Of a stretch of DNA of 64,000 nucleotides, positions 21,106 through 33,094 are shown piece after piece. The notes under the pieces are model-generated. The model saw only the letters and a list, made by a program, of their open reading frames with translations, did not search any database and was not told the origin of the DNA. The first letter of the stretch is position 1, and each line of letters begins with the position of its first letter. The translations under genes and the position numbers were made by a program. The stretch is taken from contig VXIS01000038.1 of NCBI GenBank assembly GCA_008704415.1, forward strand, positions 124,001 to 188,000. Reading direction: 5' to 3'. Source of the DNA: Sphaerosporella brunnea (lineage: Eukaryota > Ascomycota > Pezizomycetes > Pezizales > Pyronemataceae).

Positions 21106-23056
21106 CTCGCGCGGCCGAGCGCCCAGTTGCTATTTTTTGATTGGCGGAGAGGTGCGGCTCAAGAAAAAAAATAGCGATTGGCCGGATCGCTGTGCCACGC
21201 CAATAGTTGAGCCTCACGCTCGCGTCACCACAGCTGAACGACGACAGTTCTTCCAGACCCCGGAAAAGATGTCGAGACCAGTAAAAATTGCACCGAAACC
21301 GGTGAGAATCATGATTATTGTGTCTGAACCAGCGAGAATGACCGCTAAATAAACTCAGGCTGCTCCACAGGAGCCCACATCCCCGCCTCCAACAATCATC
21401 CCACCGAAACCATGTGAAATTCCCCCGCAACACCAGGGAACGCATGGCAAACAGATCTCCATTCAAGTCAGAGCGTCAATATTGACACTCTATTGGCATA
21501 CTACACAAAATTGGTATGAAATAGGGAGGCGAATGGGGGTGAATCATGAAACAGCGAGGATGATAGTGGAGAGGGCGAGAGAGCGTGCTGGTGAGGGAGC
21601 AGACTTCCTGCAGGTGCATGCCTGCCTTGTGGGACCAGATGAGAATCGAAATGGGGCGGAAAAGCTCATCAAAATTCCCATAGGATCTGAGACTGCGAAG
21701 GTACGTGGGTGGCAAACCCCTAGTGGGAAAAAAATACTTATAAAAATTGTGAAATAGAAGCTGGTTGAATTGGCGCAGAGTGATTCCGCTCATAGGGACA
21801 TGCCCTGGCCTGATATCGCAAAGGAGCTCGGCGCGCACGCCGCACGTTCTACGTTGGAGAAGCTATTCCATGGCTATGACCTCCACCGCTATAAGGCCCG
21901 CCTGAAGCCCGCGTTAACCCCCAAGATGATACACGATCGTGTTGTCCTTGCTCAGCTAGGGCTCACGATTGACATCTGCCGTATTGTTTTCACAGATGAG
22001 ATTTGGGTTGAGTTTAATACGAGACGACAGCAGCGCAATCAGACAAGGAAGAAGGGAGAGAATCCGTAGTACAATTGCCCACGGCCCAAGATTCGGGAGA
22101 AGGGAACCCGACTGATGTTCACATCGGCTATCAACAGCCTCGTGGGTCAGGCACCAGGTTTTGTGTATCCTACATCCACCGAGGAGAGCAAAAAGCGGAA
22201 CTTTGAGGTGTACCAGGAAATGGAGCAGGAGCGGAAGGAGAGAGCAGAAAAGCGCGTCGCCCTCGCAGCGGATCCTGCAAGTGAGGAAAGCCGACAGGTT
22301 GCCGCGTTTAACGCGGACATTGATCGTCAAAACCAAGAGCAAGGCCGTACAGGTCGTCACAAATTACGACACCGCAAGGCCGAGCAGGTTTTTAAGACGC
22401 ACCCTCTGCCCAACCCCGCAAAGACCAAGGAAGGAGTAAATTGGACTCAATACCGTGAACAATTTCTCCTCCCAATCCTCTATCCCTGGATCCGTGAGGT
22501 TCTTCAACCCAAGCTTCTGGAGGAGACCGGGGATGACACTGTGTGGCTGGTGGAGGACAATGCACCGTGCCACCAAACTGCGCGAGCAGTCGACATCGAG
22601 GCTCGGGCAGCGATGCGCATTCATACTTTTGACTGGCCAGCCCACTCTCCCGACCTCAATGAGATTGAGAGATGTTGGGACTACGAAAAGGATGATGTAA
22701 GCACGCTGCAATTTACCGGCGTGAGCCAGGAAACAATTGAGCACGCGAAGGCAAGCATTCTCCTCAGTTCCACCTCACTCACGTTGATTTTTCACTAGAC
22801 CTCGCTGTTGGAGACTTGGACCGCGCTTCCAAAGCGGCTACTTGAGTGGATTTGTGCAGATTTTCACCGGAAATGTGAGCTGGCGATCAGAAATGGCGGG
22901 CAGAATAATTTCAATGGCTAAATTGTGTTTCTTTGTTGTTCTTTTTCGCGTTGTCGCTGCTGTGTCGCTGCTGTGTCGCTGCGGTTGTCGCGTTGTCAAG
23001 TTCGCGTTCTTTTTCAGCCAATCAAAAAATAGCAACTGGGCGCTCGGCCGCGCGAG
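21106..23056 (+). mobile_element. Tc1/mariner-type element, 1951 bp
   Basis: Perfect 40-bp terminal inverted repeats lie at 21106-21145 and 23017-23056 (outer end CTCGCGCGGCCGAGCGCCCA), flanked by TA on both sides (21104-21105 and 23057-23058). TA duplication plus a DDE transposase places it in the IS630-Tc1-mariner group. Near the right end are three copies of tgtgtcgctgc-like 13-mers (about 22961-22990), possible subterminal binding sites. The identity of the two ends suggests fairly recent movement, yet the transposase is interrupted. Confidence 0.92.
21444..22921 (+). pseudogene. Tc1/mariner transposase, frameshifted and with three TAG stops
   Basis: A start ATG at 21444 runs 13 codons, then a one-base shift near 21480 passes into a single frame that stays protein-like to TAA at 22919. 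That frame is cut by TAG at 21755, 22067 and 22796. Visible parts: an N-terminal helix-turn-helix (WYEIGRRMGVNHETARMIV), a catalytic Asp in VFTDEIW (about 21995), a long charged insertion, a second Asp in LVEDNAPCH (about 22556), and DWPAHSPDLNEIERCW with the catalytic Glu (about 22667). A C-terminal block ETWTALPKRLLEWI follows the third TAG. All catalytic acids are present, so the damage is limited to one shift and three amber codons. As annotated it cannot make a full-length enzyme under the standard code. Confidence 0.85.
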
Positions 23057-23058
23057 TA

Positions 23059-23850
23059 GGGGTGAAAGTAGAGTGATTGCGGGTGGGCAGTTTAGTATTT
23101 ATTATCCATAGCACTTAATCCTTTAGAAAACACGTTCTGCAACCCACCGTATTGCATCGCGGGCGAGGTTGTGATGCAACTGAACCGGCTTCCGTGCTAA
23201 GGCCGGAAAATCAAGATCCACAGGGGCAACGAGCGACAGGAGACGGCGCAGCAACCAGCCGAAAGAAACATTCCACATAAGTCTGAAGTCATGTTTGATT
23301 GCGCAACAAAGCGCGTGCACTATTCGCATGTTTGATCGTGCACGCTCACAGCCTGAAAGAATTGGATTGGCTCGTCTCCTCAGCCCAACTTGCCAGCTCG
23401 GCTTGTGTCCATCACTCGACCTTCCGCACTCACCGACTGCCAAACCATCAATCGGTCAGCTCCCCGCGCCTCCGCAACGATAATTTCAGCGCCATCACAG
23501 TCGCATGCTGGTCCTGCACGTGATTGCGTTGACATTCATTCATACAGCCACGATGGAACCGTCTACTGCTCTCAACGCTGACACAAACAAAATGCCACTT
23601 GGTCAGCGGGTTTTCGACATACCGCAGCAATGGCGCACTGTTTGGTGTTGATACTCAATTGGTCTGCAGCTGTGAGCGATGTTACAGTGGGGGCCTGAAC
23701 CTATACAATGAACCTACAACTGTGCAGATGCCTGCATGCAATGCTGAACACGTAACTGGTTTGTGTCGTGTTCCAAGGCGTCTGTATGGCTCCACCATGC
23801 TTGGTCTGCCCCAACAGCGCGTATATTTGAGTATCAGAACCCCGTAGACA
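23059..23850. other. No recognisable gene
   Basis: ORFs up to 106 codons without domains. Nothing else supported. Confidence 0.45.
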
Positions 23851-23854
23851 CTCC

Positions 23855-24540
23855 TCACTGCAGGCAGTAACACGTGTTTTGGTTCTCGGACGACCAGCAC
23901 GTTCGACCCAGCAGGAAATCGTCGGCGCCGTCGGGTAAGCGGAAAGATGCACCTTGAGATTGGTCTTGAGGCCTGTGACCGGAGACGGTTTGGGGGGGCG
24001 AGATTCGAGAAACTTTCGTAGGTCCGGCGGAACCAAGCAACGACATGATACGGTGAAGGGCGTTGATATTGTCCAAAGCAACCAGAAACGACGTAATCGA
24101 ACTGTGCAAAGCAAAGCAAGCATCCAGAGCGGCAACCGTGTTGGTGAGTGCGTGACGGAATGTCGCCATGAACGCGGCACGCTGAAGAGACACGTTGACC
24201 GCGGCGCGTGATCGTTCGCTGACGCGACGAGCACCGGGAGAGCATTCACCGAGCAGGCGAAGAAGCATCGTGGAGGAGTTCTGTGGTTGGACGAGGACTT
24301 TTACATAATCACGCCACGCCACGTGAGATCTGAAGAGTCTTGGCCAGGGAAGGGATCCCGACGTCACTTACATGATTGCGCCAGCGTCACGCACTGATTA
24401 TGATTGACAAGACCTCCAATCAATGCGTCGAGCCACAGCGTCGAGCCACTCCGGCGCTTCTGGATGCTCCGAAAAATTGCATCTTCAAACGCTACTGGTT
24501 CCTCCTCCGAAAGTCCATACCATCATCCTTTTGGCTCGTG
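23855..24540 (-). CDS. Probable protein-coding remnant or gene, exons uncertain
   Basis: Two minus-strand segments have strongly protein-like sequence. The upstream one (about 24535-24375) contains FEDAIFRSIQKRRSGSTLWL and reaches a GTAAGT donor at about 24374-24369. The downstream one (about 24330-23855) contains AFMATFRHALTNTVAALDAC and ALDNINALHRIMSLLGSAG and ends in TGA. A cttcag acceptor lies between them, but the simple GTAAGT-to-cttcag splice leaves the frame off by one. So either another site is used (a gtgacg donor two bases later would fit, with a 38-bp intron) or a base is missing. Upstream of the first segment an in-frame TGA occurs. I recognise no family. It could be a decaying gene. 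Confidence 0.35.
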
Positions 24541-24827
24541 AGGCTGGCGGTCCAGCGCGCTGATTGATATGAATGTAACAATTTATCTGCAACATCCGGG
24601 TGTAGGGAATTGCACTTGACGATTGCGCGTTGAGAACGAGGACGCACGCGCCGCGGGCATGAAGGTGGCCACCGTAATGCTGGACGAGCACCAGCAGGGA
24701 CCCTCTCCCGGCCGCCGCCATCCCTCCGTACCAGCCTCGCGCTGCCTGTGTCCCGCTAAGGGTCTCTCATACAGCAGTACCTGTGCGTCCTTCCATACAC
24801 CCGGGCCCGGATCCTTAGGCTTTTGCG
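24541..24827. other. No recognisable gene
   Basis: Short ORFs with no domain. Confidence 0.45.
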
Positions 24828-25050
24828 TATGGTGCAGGCGGCCTTAAACCGACCCGTCGGCAGTGGTGGAGACAGCAACGACTATTTTCAACAAACTGAC
24901 CACCAGGTGAGAATGCTGGGGAAACAGCCCTCCCGTCCCCTAAATAAGATGCGCTCTGTAAGACTGAGGCGCTGGCTTCCACCAGTCGCGCGATCTTGCG
25001 ATGTTGGGGAGATTTGAGCGACATGTTGGCTTAAGGCCACCTGCACCACA
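24828..25050 (-). mobile_element. MITE family M1, copy 2 (about 223 bp)
   Basis: The reverse complement matches 13081-13318 throughout. The left end is tatggtgcaggcggccttaaaccgaccc-like and the right end is diverged (ggccacctgcaccaca). It is non-coding and opposite in orientation to copy 1. Confidence 0.75.
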
Positions 25051-26100
25051 CCTTAAAGCTTGGGTCCTGGAATATGCTATACCCAGCACCAAGCTCTGCA
25101 TTTCCTGCAGGCGGCAGGGTGTTCGACGGGGTTTATATAACTAGGGGCAGATTCTCAACATTCTAGTCTCTCTCAACAGTGTCTGAGCTCCGGGCGTGTA
25201 AAAATCGCTATATTTGGGGCGCTAGGATGCGCTGAATTTCGTTGATTTTCGCTATTTGCCAGTCTTCGGTGTCGCGTCGTAGGTTGGGTTCTCCCCGAAC
25301 GCCAACCGACGTTTTCACAGATCATCATGGACGATCACTGACGGTAATTTACGCTGACTCAGCGTCATTTATCGAGCGATGGAGAGAATCTAATCTAATC
25401 TCAATGATTGCTGTGATCTTGTTCAGGTGCGCAAGCCGCTGACTCATCGACTGCCAACATCCAACGTCCAAGTCGCGGAAGGATGCCGATATTCAGGCCG
25501 CGTGTTTCTCCGTGTCGATCGCATCGTGTTCTGTTTCTCACGCATCCTGCGCGCACCCTGCGCGCAATGCTTGAGATACGCGTGGACTGAGTGAGGAAGA
25601 AGCAAGCACGAATTGTGCCACGGCGGGTGAAAACCAGCGTCCGCAGGCGGCAGACGCGCGTCGAAAAAATCGAGTGATTTTTGGGGATCGATTCGTGCGT
25701 GAAGACACGGGGGGTGGTGGTAACTTCACCATACGCAGTACCACACCGTGGCGCACCCTTTTCGATTAAATAAAACGTGCATTACTAATATGCGGCCACT
25801 TCTCTCTCTCTCAATCATCACAGACCGCGCTACGCAACATCGCTGCGCTGCACCAGCGCCATGTTTCTTTGCTGAGTTATTTCCGCTACCCACTCAGTTG
25901 TTGAACTGTTGCTGGTATGTTTGTTCAATAGAGTAGGAACGCGTTCTCTCGTTCCTGCCACCCCTTTCCTGCGCAACCCCGATGTCCCCGCGCGACCGAC
26001 GCCTGCACGCACAGTAGTCGACCGTGTGAAGGATGCGGAAGTGCATCACTCCAGCTGGGGGTTCTGCATTACGGTTGCGCAACGTCCAGTGTACAGAATT
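25051..26100. other. No recognisable gene
   Basis: A TATA-like ttatataactag lies at 25132-25143 and short ORFs occur, none with a domain. Confidence 0.45.
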
Positions 26101-26105
26101 CATAA

Positions 26106-26425
26106 TCACATTCGCAACCAAAGCTCCCACGGCCTGTATCTCTCCACAATTTCTTCCGGCTCAACGTTCAGGAGCGACAAAATGGTGTTCCGCACATGAC
26201 CCACCCAGCGGTGCCGCTGGTCCAAAATCTCATGCACAGCCTACAATTGTTGATGGAGTTGCTCTTCAATCTCGCGCATCCCCAAAAGACTTTCCGCACG
26301 TCTGGAATGGGAGGGCGCTCGGCAGCATGGACTGCAGTGATGTGATGCTGTCGTATACCTCCGTGCCTCCTTCTGCAAACTTGCTCACATCTCCGGTGTG
26401 ACAACAGGTGCGATGGAAAATTCAT
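26106..26425 (-). pseudogene. Coiled-coil coding remnant with in-frame TAG
   Basis: On the minus strand, about 26420-26300 reads VSKFAEGGTEVYDSITSLQS and onward. After a frame change near 26290 the sequence GMREIEEQLHQQL meets TAG at 26243-26241. It continues in frame as AVHEILDQRHRWVGHVRNT, then LNVEPEEIVERYRPWELWL, to TGA at 26106. The segments are helical and charged, much more protein-like than the opposite strand. Family unknown. The frame change and TAG suggest decay, though an intron near the change is possible. Confidence 0.4.
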
Positions 26426-28220
26426 CCTTTTTGCCGCGGTATTGAACGTTTTGGAGACGCGGGGGTGGTTACAGATTGCGGCGATGGGGTAGATAGGGGT
26501 ATCCCATCTAGGGAGGGGCGGAGGGACAGGGGCGTTGCAATTTTTTTTTCTCGATCATCCGCTTATTGTTTTAATTAGACGGCGCGCGCCACGGGTGGCT
26601 GTGTTGGCACTTTATATGGTCCCCTGCTGGGTTGCGCTGTATGCGCGATGTGGCTGGTGGCTGCTGAATTAACTGAGATGAAAAGATCGCGCGATAAGAT
26701 AAGATCGCGCGTCAAACGCGATCACGTAAGCGCTCGTGGAAGCGCAGAGCCTCGCAGCGTTTCCGTGGCAACGCATCGCGCATCGCACGTCGACGCGCGC
26801 AGCAAAACGACGTTCACGCGTCCTCCTGCCCGTCGCGACGGCAAACGCGTCGCCCTATTTCGCCCCCGCCCCGCCGCCGATGAAAGCTTCCACCACGGAT
26901 ACAACCTGCGGAACCGGGCTTGGACATCGAAACGATGCGCGCCGTGACACACCGCCTCCGATCCGAAACTGTTTCGCCGCCCCCACCGCCAGCGACCCCC
27001 GAACCCGGCGCACCGGACTCTGCGCCTCCACGGCTCCGTCGCCAGCGCGTTCGAACTAGTAACACGTTCCGCGCGTAACCCTCCTCACCCTCCCAAAGCC
27101 GGCAACTTCAAACGCACCTTCATGGGCGCTGTGCAGCCCCCCCCCCCCCCGGCAGCAGTCCTGTTAGTCTCCCGCGCCGACCGACGCCTCCCAACGCATC
27201 TCCAAACTGTGTCCACCACCGCCTTCGCCGCCGGACCCAGTCCACCCCGCTTTCGCAGACGACTCCGCACGGCACTATCACGCGGCTGCCGACGTCCCCC
27301 GCGCTGCCGCGGCGCAGCGGCCCCAACGCGCGATCGATCGCGTGCGCTGGATTGTCATGGGATGCATGTTCAGCGCAGCCGATAGTTACATCGCTCCTCG
27401 CCACTGCGAGGTCCGCGGTGTTTCACTTGTTGGTGGTGGACGATTGTGTCTGTCGCGCGCGAGTGCTCGACTATCGGTGCGCCAGGAACACCCCAAATCG
27501 GGAGAGGCGGGGTGTGTGATGATCACAGCCGAAGGGACAGGATGTTGTTCGTCAGCGGGGTTGTGGTTGCGACGTCAGGTGAACTGATCGGCGGAACGGG
27601 CATACATAGGTTGCCGGCATTCGGGGGCGGGTGGTTTTGGTTTGCACTGGCTATAGGCCGGTGCATGTGCAATGCAACGCAGAAGTACGCCGCGGGATAT
27701 GACGGTCGTGCTCGGCCAGCGGGGATATCGGCAATGCGGGGAGAAACAAGCAATCGACCGCCGCCGGAAATGGGGGGGATTACCGACGGGGAATCTCGGA
27801 ATCAATGACGCTCCACCACGCCAGGGGCACACGAAAACACCAGGCAACCGCACGGAGGGAAGGATATGAAGATAAACTTCGAGTCGCATCCTGCTTCCCT
27901 CCATCGATGCAGCCATATTTACCGGCCGGCCGCGCAGCGAACTTTCGCCGTACAGCGCAGGACGCGGAAGCTTCGCGCGTCGAATGGATGAATGCACCGA
28001 GACGGGCCAGGAGTTTACTGATCGGCGACAACGTTCCAGGCCGATGATAACGCAGACTTTGTTCACAGTGTATTTGCACGCTTGTATTTTTGTGCGAACA
28101 CTAACCGTATCCAAACTCGACGCGGCAGGCTGGATCGGATATGCTCGCCACGCCCGAGGGTTGCGGCGGCCCAGATTGCGCGGCTGACGTGGCCTGTGCG
28201 AGTTGCAGCGTTGCCGTCGC
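26426..28220. other. CpG- and homopolymer-rich tract, no confirmed gene
   Basis: Many CG dinucleotides, an oligo-C run at about 27138-27150, and ORFs rich in Arg, Pro and Ser on both strands (composition driven). One ORF contains GYNLRNR, a motif sometimes seen in retroelement proteins, but nothing else supports this. Confidence 0.4.
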
Positions 28221-28227
28221 GCGGGAG

Positions 28228-28247
28228 GCTTAGGGTTACCCTAACCC
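28228..28247. repeat. Interstitial telomere-like repeat
   Basis: ttagggttaccctaaccct contains one and a half TTAGGG units head to head with CCCTAA units. A similar short run is at 534-546. Both are too short to be more than an internal scar or chance. Confidence 0.4.
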
Positions 28248-28490
28248 TGAGTGTAAACGCGGAACGCAGTGCGCAGGCTGGAACGCTCTGCGAACCTTGC
28301 GCCGTCCAGAGTATATATATATATACAGTTGCAACCGAAAGGCAGCCGATACCGACTCCCCGCCGCGAAAAAGGTAAAAAGAAAATCAACCTTCCGGCCA
28401 TCCGCGGCCAAATTGGGCCGGACTTTCTCGCTGGAAGTCAATGTATATATATACACTACGTTTGTCGCTGAACGTTCCGGCGGCCTAGAT

Positions 28491-28529
28491 CAAGCTCCAA
28501 CAAGCTCCAACAAGCTCCAACAAGCTCCC
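28491..28529 (+). repeat. 10-bp tandem repeat, 4 copies
   Basis: Four copies of CAAGCTCCAA, the last diverged. Confidence 0.85.
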
Positions 28530-28602
28530 GATAGGAACATTGTCTCCCCGTGCCTGCGCGAATACAAAAACCCACGGTGATCCGCCGCCATGTCCTTCCG
28601 CA

Positions 28603-28738
28603 ACATCGCATTGCTCTTCTTTGCCGTCTGCCTACCGCATCGCATTGCTCTTCTTTGCCGTCTGCCTACCGCATCGCATTGCTCTTCTTTGCCGTCTGCC
28701 TACCGCATCGCATTGCTCTTCTTTGCCGTCTGCCTACC
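28603..28738 (+). repeat. 34-bp tandem repeat, 4 identical copies
   Basis: The unit begins catcgcattgctcttctttg and ends gtctgcctacc. Because 34 is not a multiple of 3, the same three peptides appear in rotation in all three frames. This explains the long shared ORFs here. Confidence 0.9.
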
Positions 28739-30100
28739 CGCGACCGTGAAAGCCGCAGAGCCGCCCTTCCCCCTCCCGTTGCGACCCGCCGACCCTCTGC
28801 GCTTCGCTCAACGCACGCACTATCGCCACACCAGCCGACGTTCGCTCCAGGCTTGATGTTCGGCACCCCAAAGGCGTGGCCGATGGATTCAACACGTTTG
28901 TCATCTACCGCACGCAGCGCTGCGACGTGCAAACACGCTGACGTGCAGGTATCCAGCCCCTCGCCAGGAGCGGCATGGCTGATCAAACAGCGAAGCCTGC
29001 CGCTGATGGATACAGCACCGCAAGCACCGTCGTTGCTGACACACGATTGCCCCTTGCGTTCTCGAACATCGCCGATTTACTCCCCCCCCCCCCCCCCAAA
29101 CACCCCCAGTTTTCCGAATACCCGGCTGGCATCGAGTCCGAAATGACTGTGCTAGGTCTAACTGGCGCTGAGTCACGTTGTTGGCTGAGGGTATGAACAC
29201 CTTGATATTGACTGTGTGCACCGTTGACCGCTGTTTAGTTGGTGTTGCGAAACACATGGCGCGCACACAGGGGTAAAGCAGCACCCTTGCAGGCACCTGC
29301 GGAAGCGCCTCGCAACGTTTAAAAGACTGGATCATCAATCGCTATTGAACAGCAACCCACCGGGCGTCTACGTTTTCGGCGATTTGGATGACCAAGCCGC
29401 TATATGCAGCCGCTACCCAGCGATGGCTGCACTTGAGGAATTGAATCCTCCCCACGGACTTTTATTCAGTGCTGACAAAGCTCTTGATTGTCTGGTTTTT
29501 TTTTTCTTTTTCTTTTGAGGTTTTCTTTCTTTTTCAATTCTTGCATCTGGTTATCCGTTTGGCTTCTTTTCGCAGTTCGTTTGATATTTGGTCGTGTTTC
29601 CGAGTTACTCTACTCGTTATCCGTTCAACTTCCTTCTCTTTTCATTTGACCTTCTGTCTTGTTTCCGAGTTACTCTATTCCATCCGCTGCTTTGATACCG
29701 TCGTCCGCGCGTTTTTTTGATATCCGATTGTACGTGTTTCTGTCGTTCTACACCCTTTCTATCCCGGTGGGCATCAGACCATGGTCGGTATGTACGAATG
29801 TGGTTTGTTTTCTTCTCGCGAGATGTTTCTGCAAGGAGTATACCGCTGGGTTAGTGTGCGCTGTGCTGGCGGCCGCAACTTCGTTTTGTCTTGTTTGTTG
29901 TCGGTGGTGGGTATATCAGGCTACGAGGAAGTGGCAGATAAAAAACAGAGAAAGAACGAAAGAAAAAAAAAAAAAAAAAAAAAAAAAAAAGAAGAATGCT
30001 TGGTTGTTAGGAGAAGCAGGTACGTTCTGCGTCTACACACGGGTTGTGTTCTTCCGCCGGCTTACTGCTTACAGCTATACCTTTTGTCGTTTCCGAGATT
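28739..30100. other. Homopolymer and pyrimidine tracts, no gene
   Basis: Oligo-C at about 29083-29097, a T/C-rich tract at 29498-29535 and a long poly-A tract at about 29963-29991 (possible retroposon tail). The ORFs here are low complexity. Confidence 0.45.
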
Positions 30101-30109
30101 GACGACACG

Positions 30110-30200
30110 GCCGATGTGACGCAAACGTTTCGAAAGGGGGAGCGTATGAGCCGGTTTGCGAACGATGCATCGGTGGACGTCAATACGTCGAACGGAATCG
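30110..30200 (+). pseudogene. Copia protease-region remnant
   Basis: The frame FRKGERMSRFANDASVDV matches FRKGEHKVRFANDASVDA in the protease-to-integrase region of the element at 46.2 kb (about 48003-48056), with acceptable codon-level divergence. Flanking similarity fades quickly. It is an old fragment of a related copia family. Confidence 0.6.
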
Positions 30201-33090
30201 ATACCCATCACGCAGCAGGTCAATTGCGTGTAGCGCTTCATGCATCGCATGCATCTCTATACGACGTCGATGCTCACGATCTCGCTGGATTCGGAATCCC
30301 TCGTCATAAGAGCGTGGGCTCACGCTGTAAGGTTCCGGTTCGGTCCTGGATTATTATTATATTATCCAGATGTTGATTACGAGTTAGCATGCCTTCTTCC
30401 CCGCCCAAACGACGTGGCCGCACAACGCGCTGTGAATGCGCCTGCAGTGCCGCCGCTCAGACTCGCCGGCCAACGGCTTCTGAAGCACCGCACGCCCATA
30501 CCCCTCCGCCATTTATCCGTCGTCGTCGAGATGCACTCGATGATACGATTCCGGCTGCGATGAAGCTGCCGCAAAACCGACCGACCGAATGTGGGGGATC
30601 GACGACCCCGGCTGCGGCAGCGGCATATCTCGGACGCATAATGTCGGACGCAATATCATCTTCAGTCCGCGAGCTCGTCGTCCCGCGTCTCGCCGGCAAT
30701 AACTACCAGCCGACTCTTAAGCGGGTCTGTTCCGCAGCGCGCGAATTTTCGCATCCCTTGGATGACGCCGGCCAGTAGCATGATTTCAGCCCCTACGCCG
30801 GCAGGTCTATTTTCTTCTCCGTCGTCACAGCGCCTACCATCACCACCGAATATTCCCAAACCTCGAAAGGCCCCCACAGCAAACCTCGCGCATGAAACTC
30901 ACCGGTGAAGCGATTGTGCCAGTTTTAGTTCAATTTCCGCCATGACGGAACACAATCCAAGCGTTTCGGACTGATCATGCAGATCCGGCTTGCGGTCATG
31001 TCCTCTGACATAACTAGACTACCATCCCTTCACTGGCAGTGTGGAATCGGCCAAATCACAATATTGCACTGATTGGCAGTGGATGCCATGCGGCCAGTCC
31101 TCGGAGCCCAGAATGTGCTGGTCAGCTCCCCGGTGTTCTGTCCGAGTCACCGGTGAAACCTTCAGGACGATGCGGGAGAAGATGGGTACGCGATGGGCAT
31201 CAAAAACGCACAACGCGGCAACGGTTCTGGTTGCCATGCGGTTTCCGCGATGTATTTCCGCCAATTCGACCCGTTCGGTTTGAGCACGACCTGATTTTGG
31301 CAAGCGCCTCTTTTGCCGTCGTCGCGGACGGCCTAATTACCAGGGACTTGATGCTTCAGCATGTGACCGCCGGGCCAACACGACACCCTGCGAGTTAGTG
31401 GTGACTTCGTTGCTGCGTTCTGTGGGCGAAGGTGCGGCACCCTCCGAGACCCTTGGCAGGAGGATCTTTGAGCTAGAAATACGTGATGCCCTGGCCGCTT
31501 GGACGAGGACCACTTGGAAGCGGAAAGCTGCACGTTTATTGTACTCCCCTCCCCCCGGGGCCCACATCGTTGAGTCGATAATATTCAACCGGCGAACCTC
31601 CGTTGACATCGCACCAACTGCATATGGATCAAGATCTTACGGTGATTACTGAAAAAAAAAAAAAAAAAAAAAAAATCCCCCCCCCCCGCGGACCAAACTT
31701 GCGACATTCCCGAACTAGGTTGGCGGTCGATGCTGCAACCGCTCGGATGATGACTCCCCGCTCGAGGCGATCCGCACGGACGAGGAGACTACCCAGCGAT
31801 CTCTCGAAACATCAAGCGAACAGGCGAATGGAGTTCATCAGATGCAGCGTCATCCACGAGATAGTATGCACCTACCACCGTCGCGCTGCCAGGAGATTGA
31901 AGCTATGTTGGAACGGGTGATACCTGACCCGATCCATGCGACTATCTCCCCCTGTCGATCGCCGTCTCATCGTGGCGTCCGCGAAGCCCTTGCCAGCGTT
32001 ATGCGTCGGCGACTCACTGGTGTATGCTGGAGACGCGCAAACCCCTCCGGCCGCACACTCTACCGAATGACTACTCGGATGCACAATGTGTCACCCGGTA
32101 TTCACGCACAGGCCGGCCCGTCCGCATCCCCGAGATGACGGCAGTTTTCCTTGCGGCTGCCAGCGGATTGCATGGGAGGTTCGGTCAGCACAAGCGGCAC
32201 GTGCACCTGACCTGCATGGCCGCACACGGGGCCAACAAGGTCTCACCTGTCCACTGTGTCGCCCGCACAGCTTCCGGCGGCACCTGAGCCTGATTCTGGG
32301 CTTTGCGGAAGATACATCACCAGGATTTCTGCCCCGCAGAACGACCAGCGCCCGGCAATGATTCATCGGTGGTGCTCGACTATCGCCGCTAGCATTGTTC
32401 GCAAGAGTCAACACCGACGATCATGTCTCTCCGTGTGTGTGAGGGCGCGGTTCCCCATCGTCGTCGTCGCTTTGTCATTGTGGCTGTCGCACCGGCTGTG
32501 CGAGACTCTACAGGTGTTCCCACGTTCATGGAACCTTTGACACGCTACACCCTCCTTTTGGCGATGCCACAGCCCGCTGCTACTCGATTCGCTCGGGGAA
32601 ATGACCTCCGCTTCACAGGCAGAGGGCTACGGTGTAAGCACCTGCGATGCCTGTTAGAGGCCCGGGAAGGGAAGTCAATTCCGCGCTGGCACGGTTCCAA
32701 GTGTGGTTTCGATATCTCCGACCTGAGTCTCACCGAACAGAACTCGTACCCTCCTCGACTATTCGGCAATGGCGACAGCGGACCAATTCATGCGGTCTGC
32801 TGTCATGATGGGAACCAACCTTCCCGGCGGCCGCTACGATGGTGCGATTCCGATTGTCACCGATCGCCATCCCTTGCGGTGGGCCATGACCATGAATTCC
32901 CGCTTCAAAATTGAGCCACGGGAAGATCGATGTTGATCACTTGTACGTCTCCTGGGGAAAATCATGGAACGGAAGAGGACTATTCCTCCACCGCAGTCGT
33001 TGTTTCCTATTGTGCCGAGCGCCGCCGTTCAGAATCTGTCGCCAGGCTGCGCTTGACTCACCCATCAGGCCCGCAAATTTCCAAATTTTT
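30201..33090. other. No confirmed gene
   Basis: Contains a poly-A run followed by oligo-C at about 31651-31687. A 163-codon ORF at 32423-32914 and minus-strand frames near 31019-31303 are open, but no domain or splice-compatible partner was found. Confidence 0.35.
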
Positions 33091-33094
33091 CAGG

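Noticed and set aside
26648..26947. Retroelement protein suggested by GYNLRNR
   Set aside because: A single short motif in an Arg-rich frame, with nothing else around it to support an element.
28550..29146. 198-codon ORF
   Set aside because: Driven by the 34-bp repeat; the same peptides appear in all three frames.
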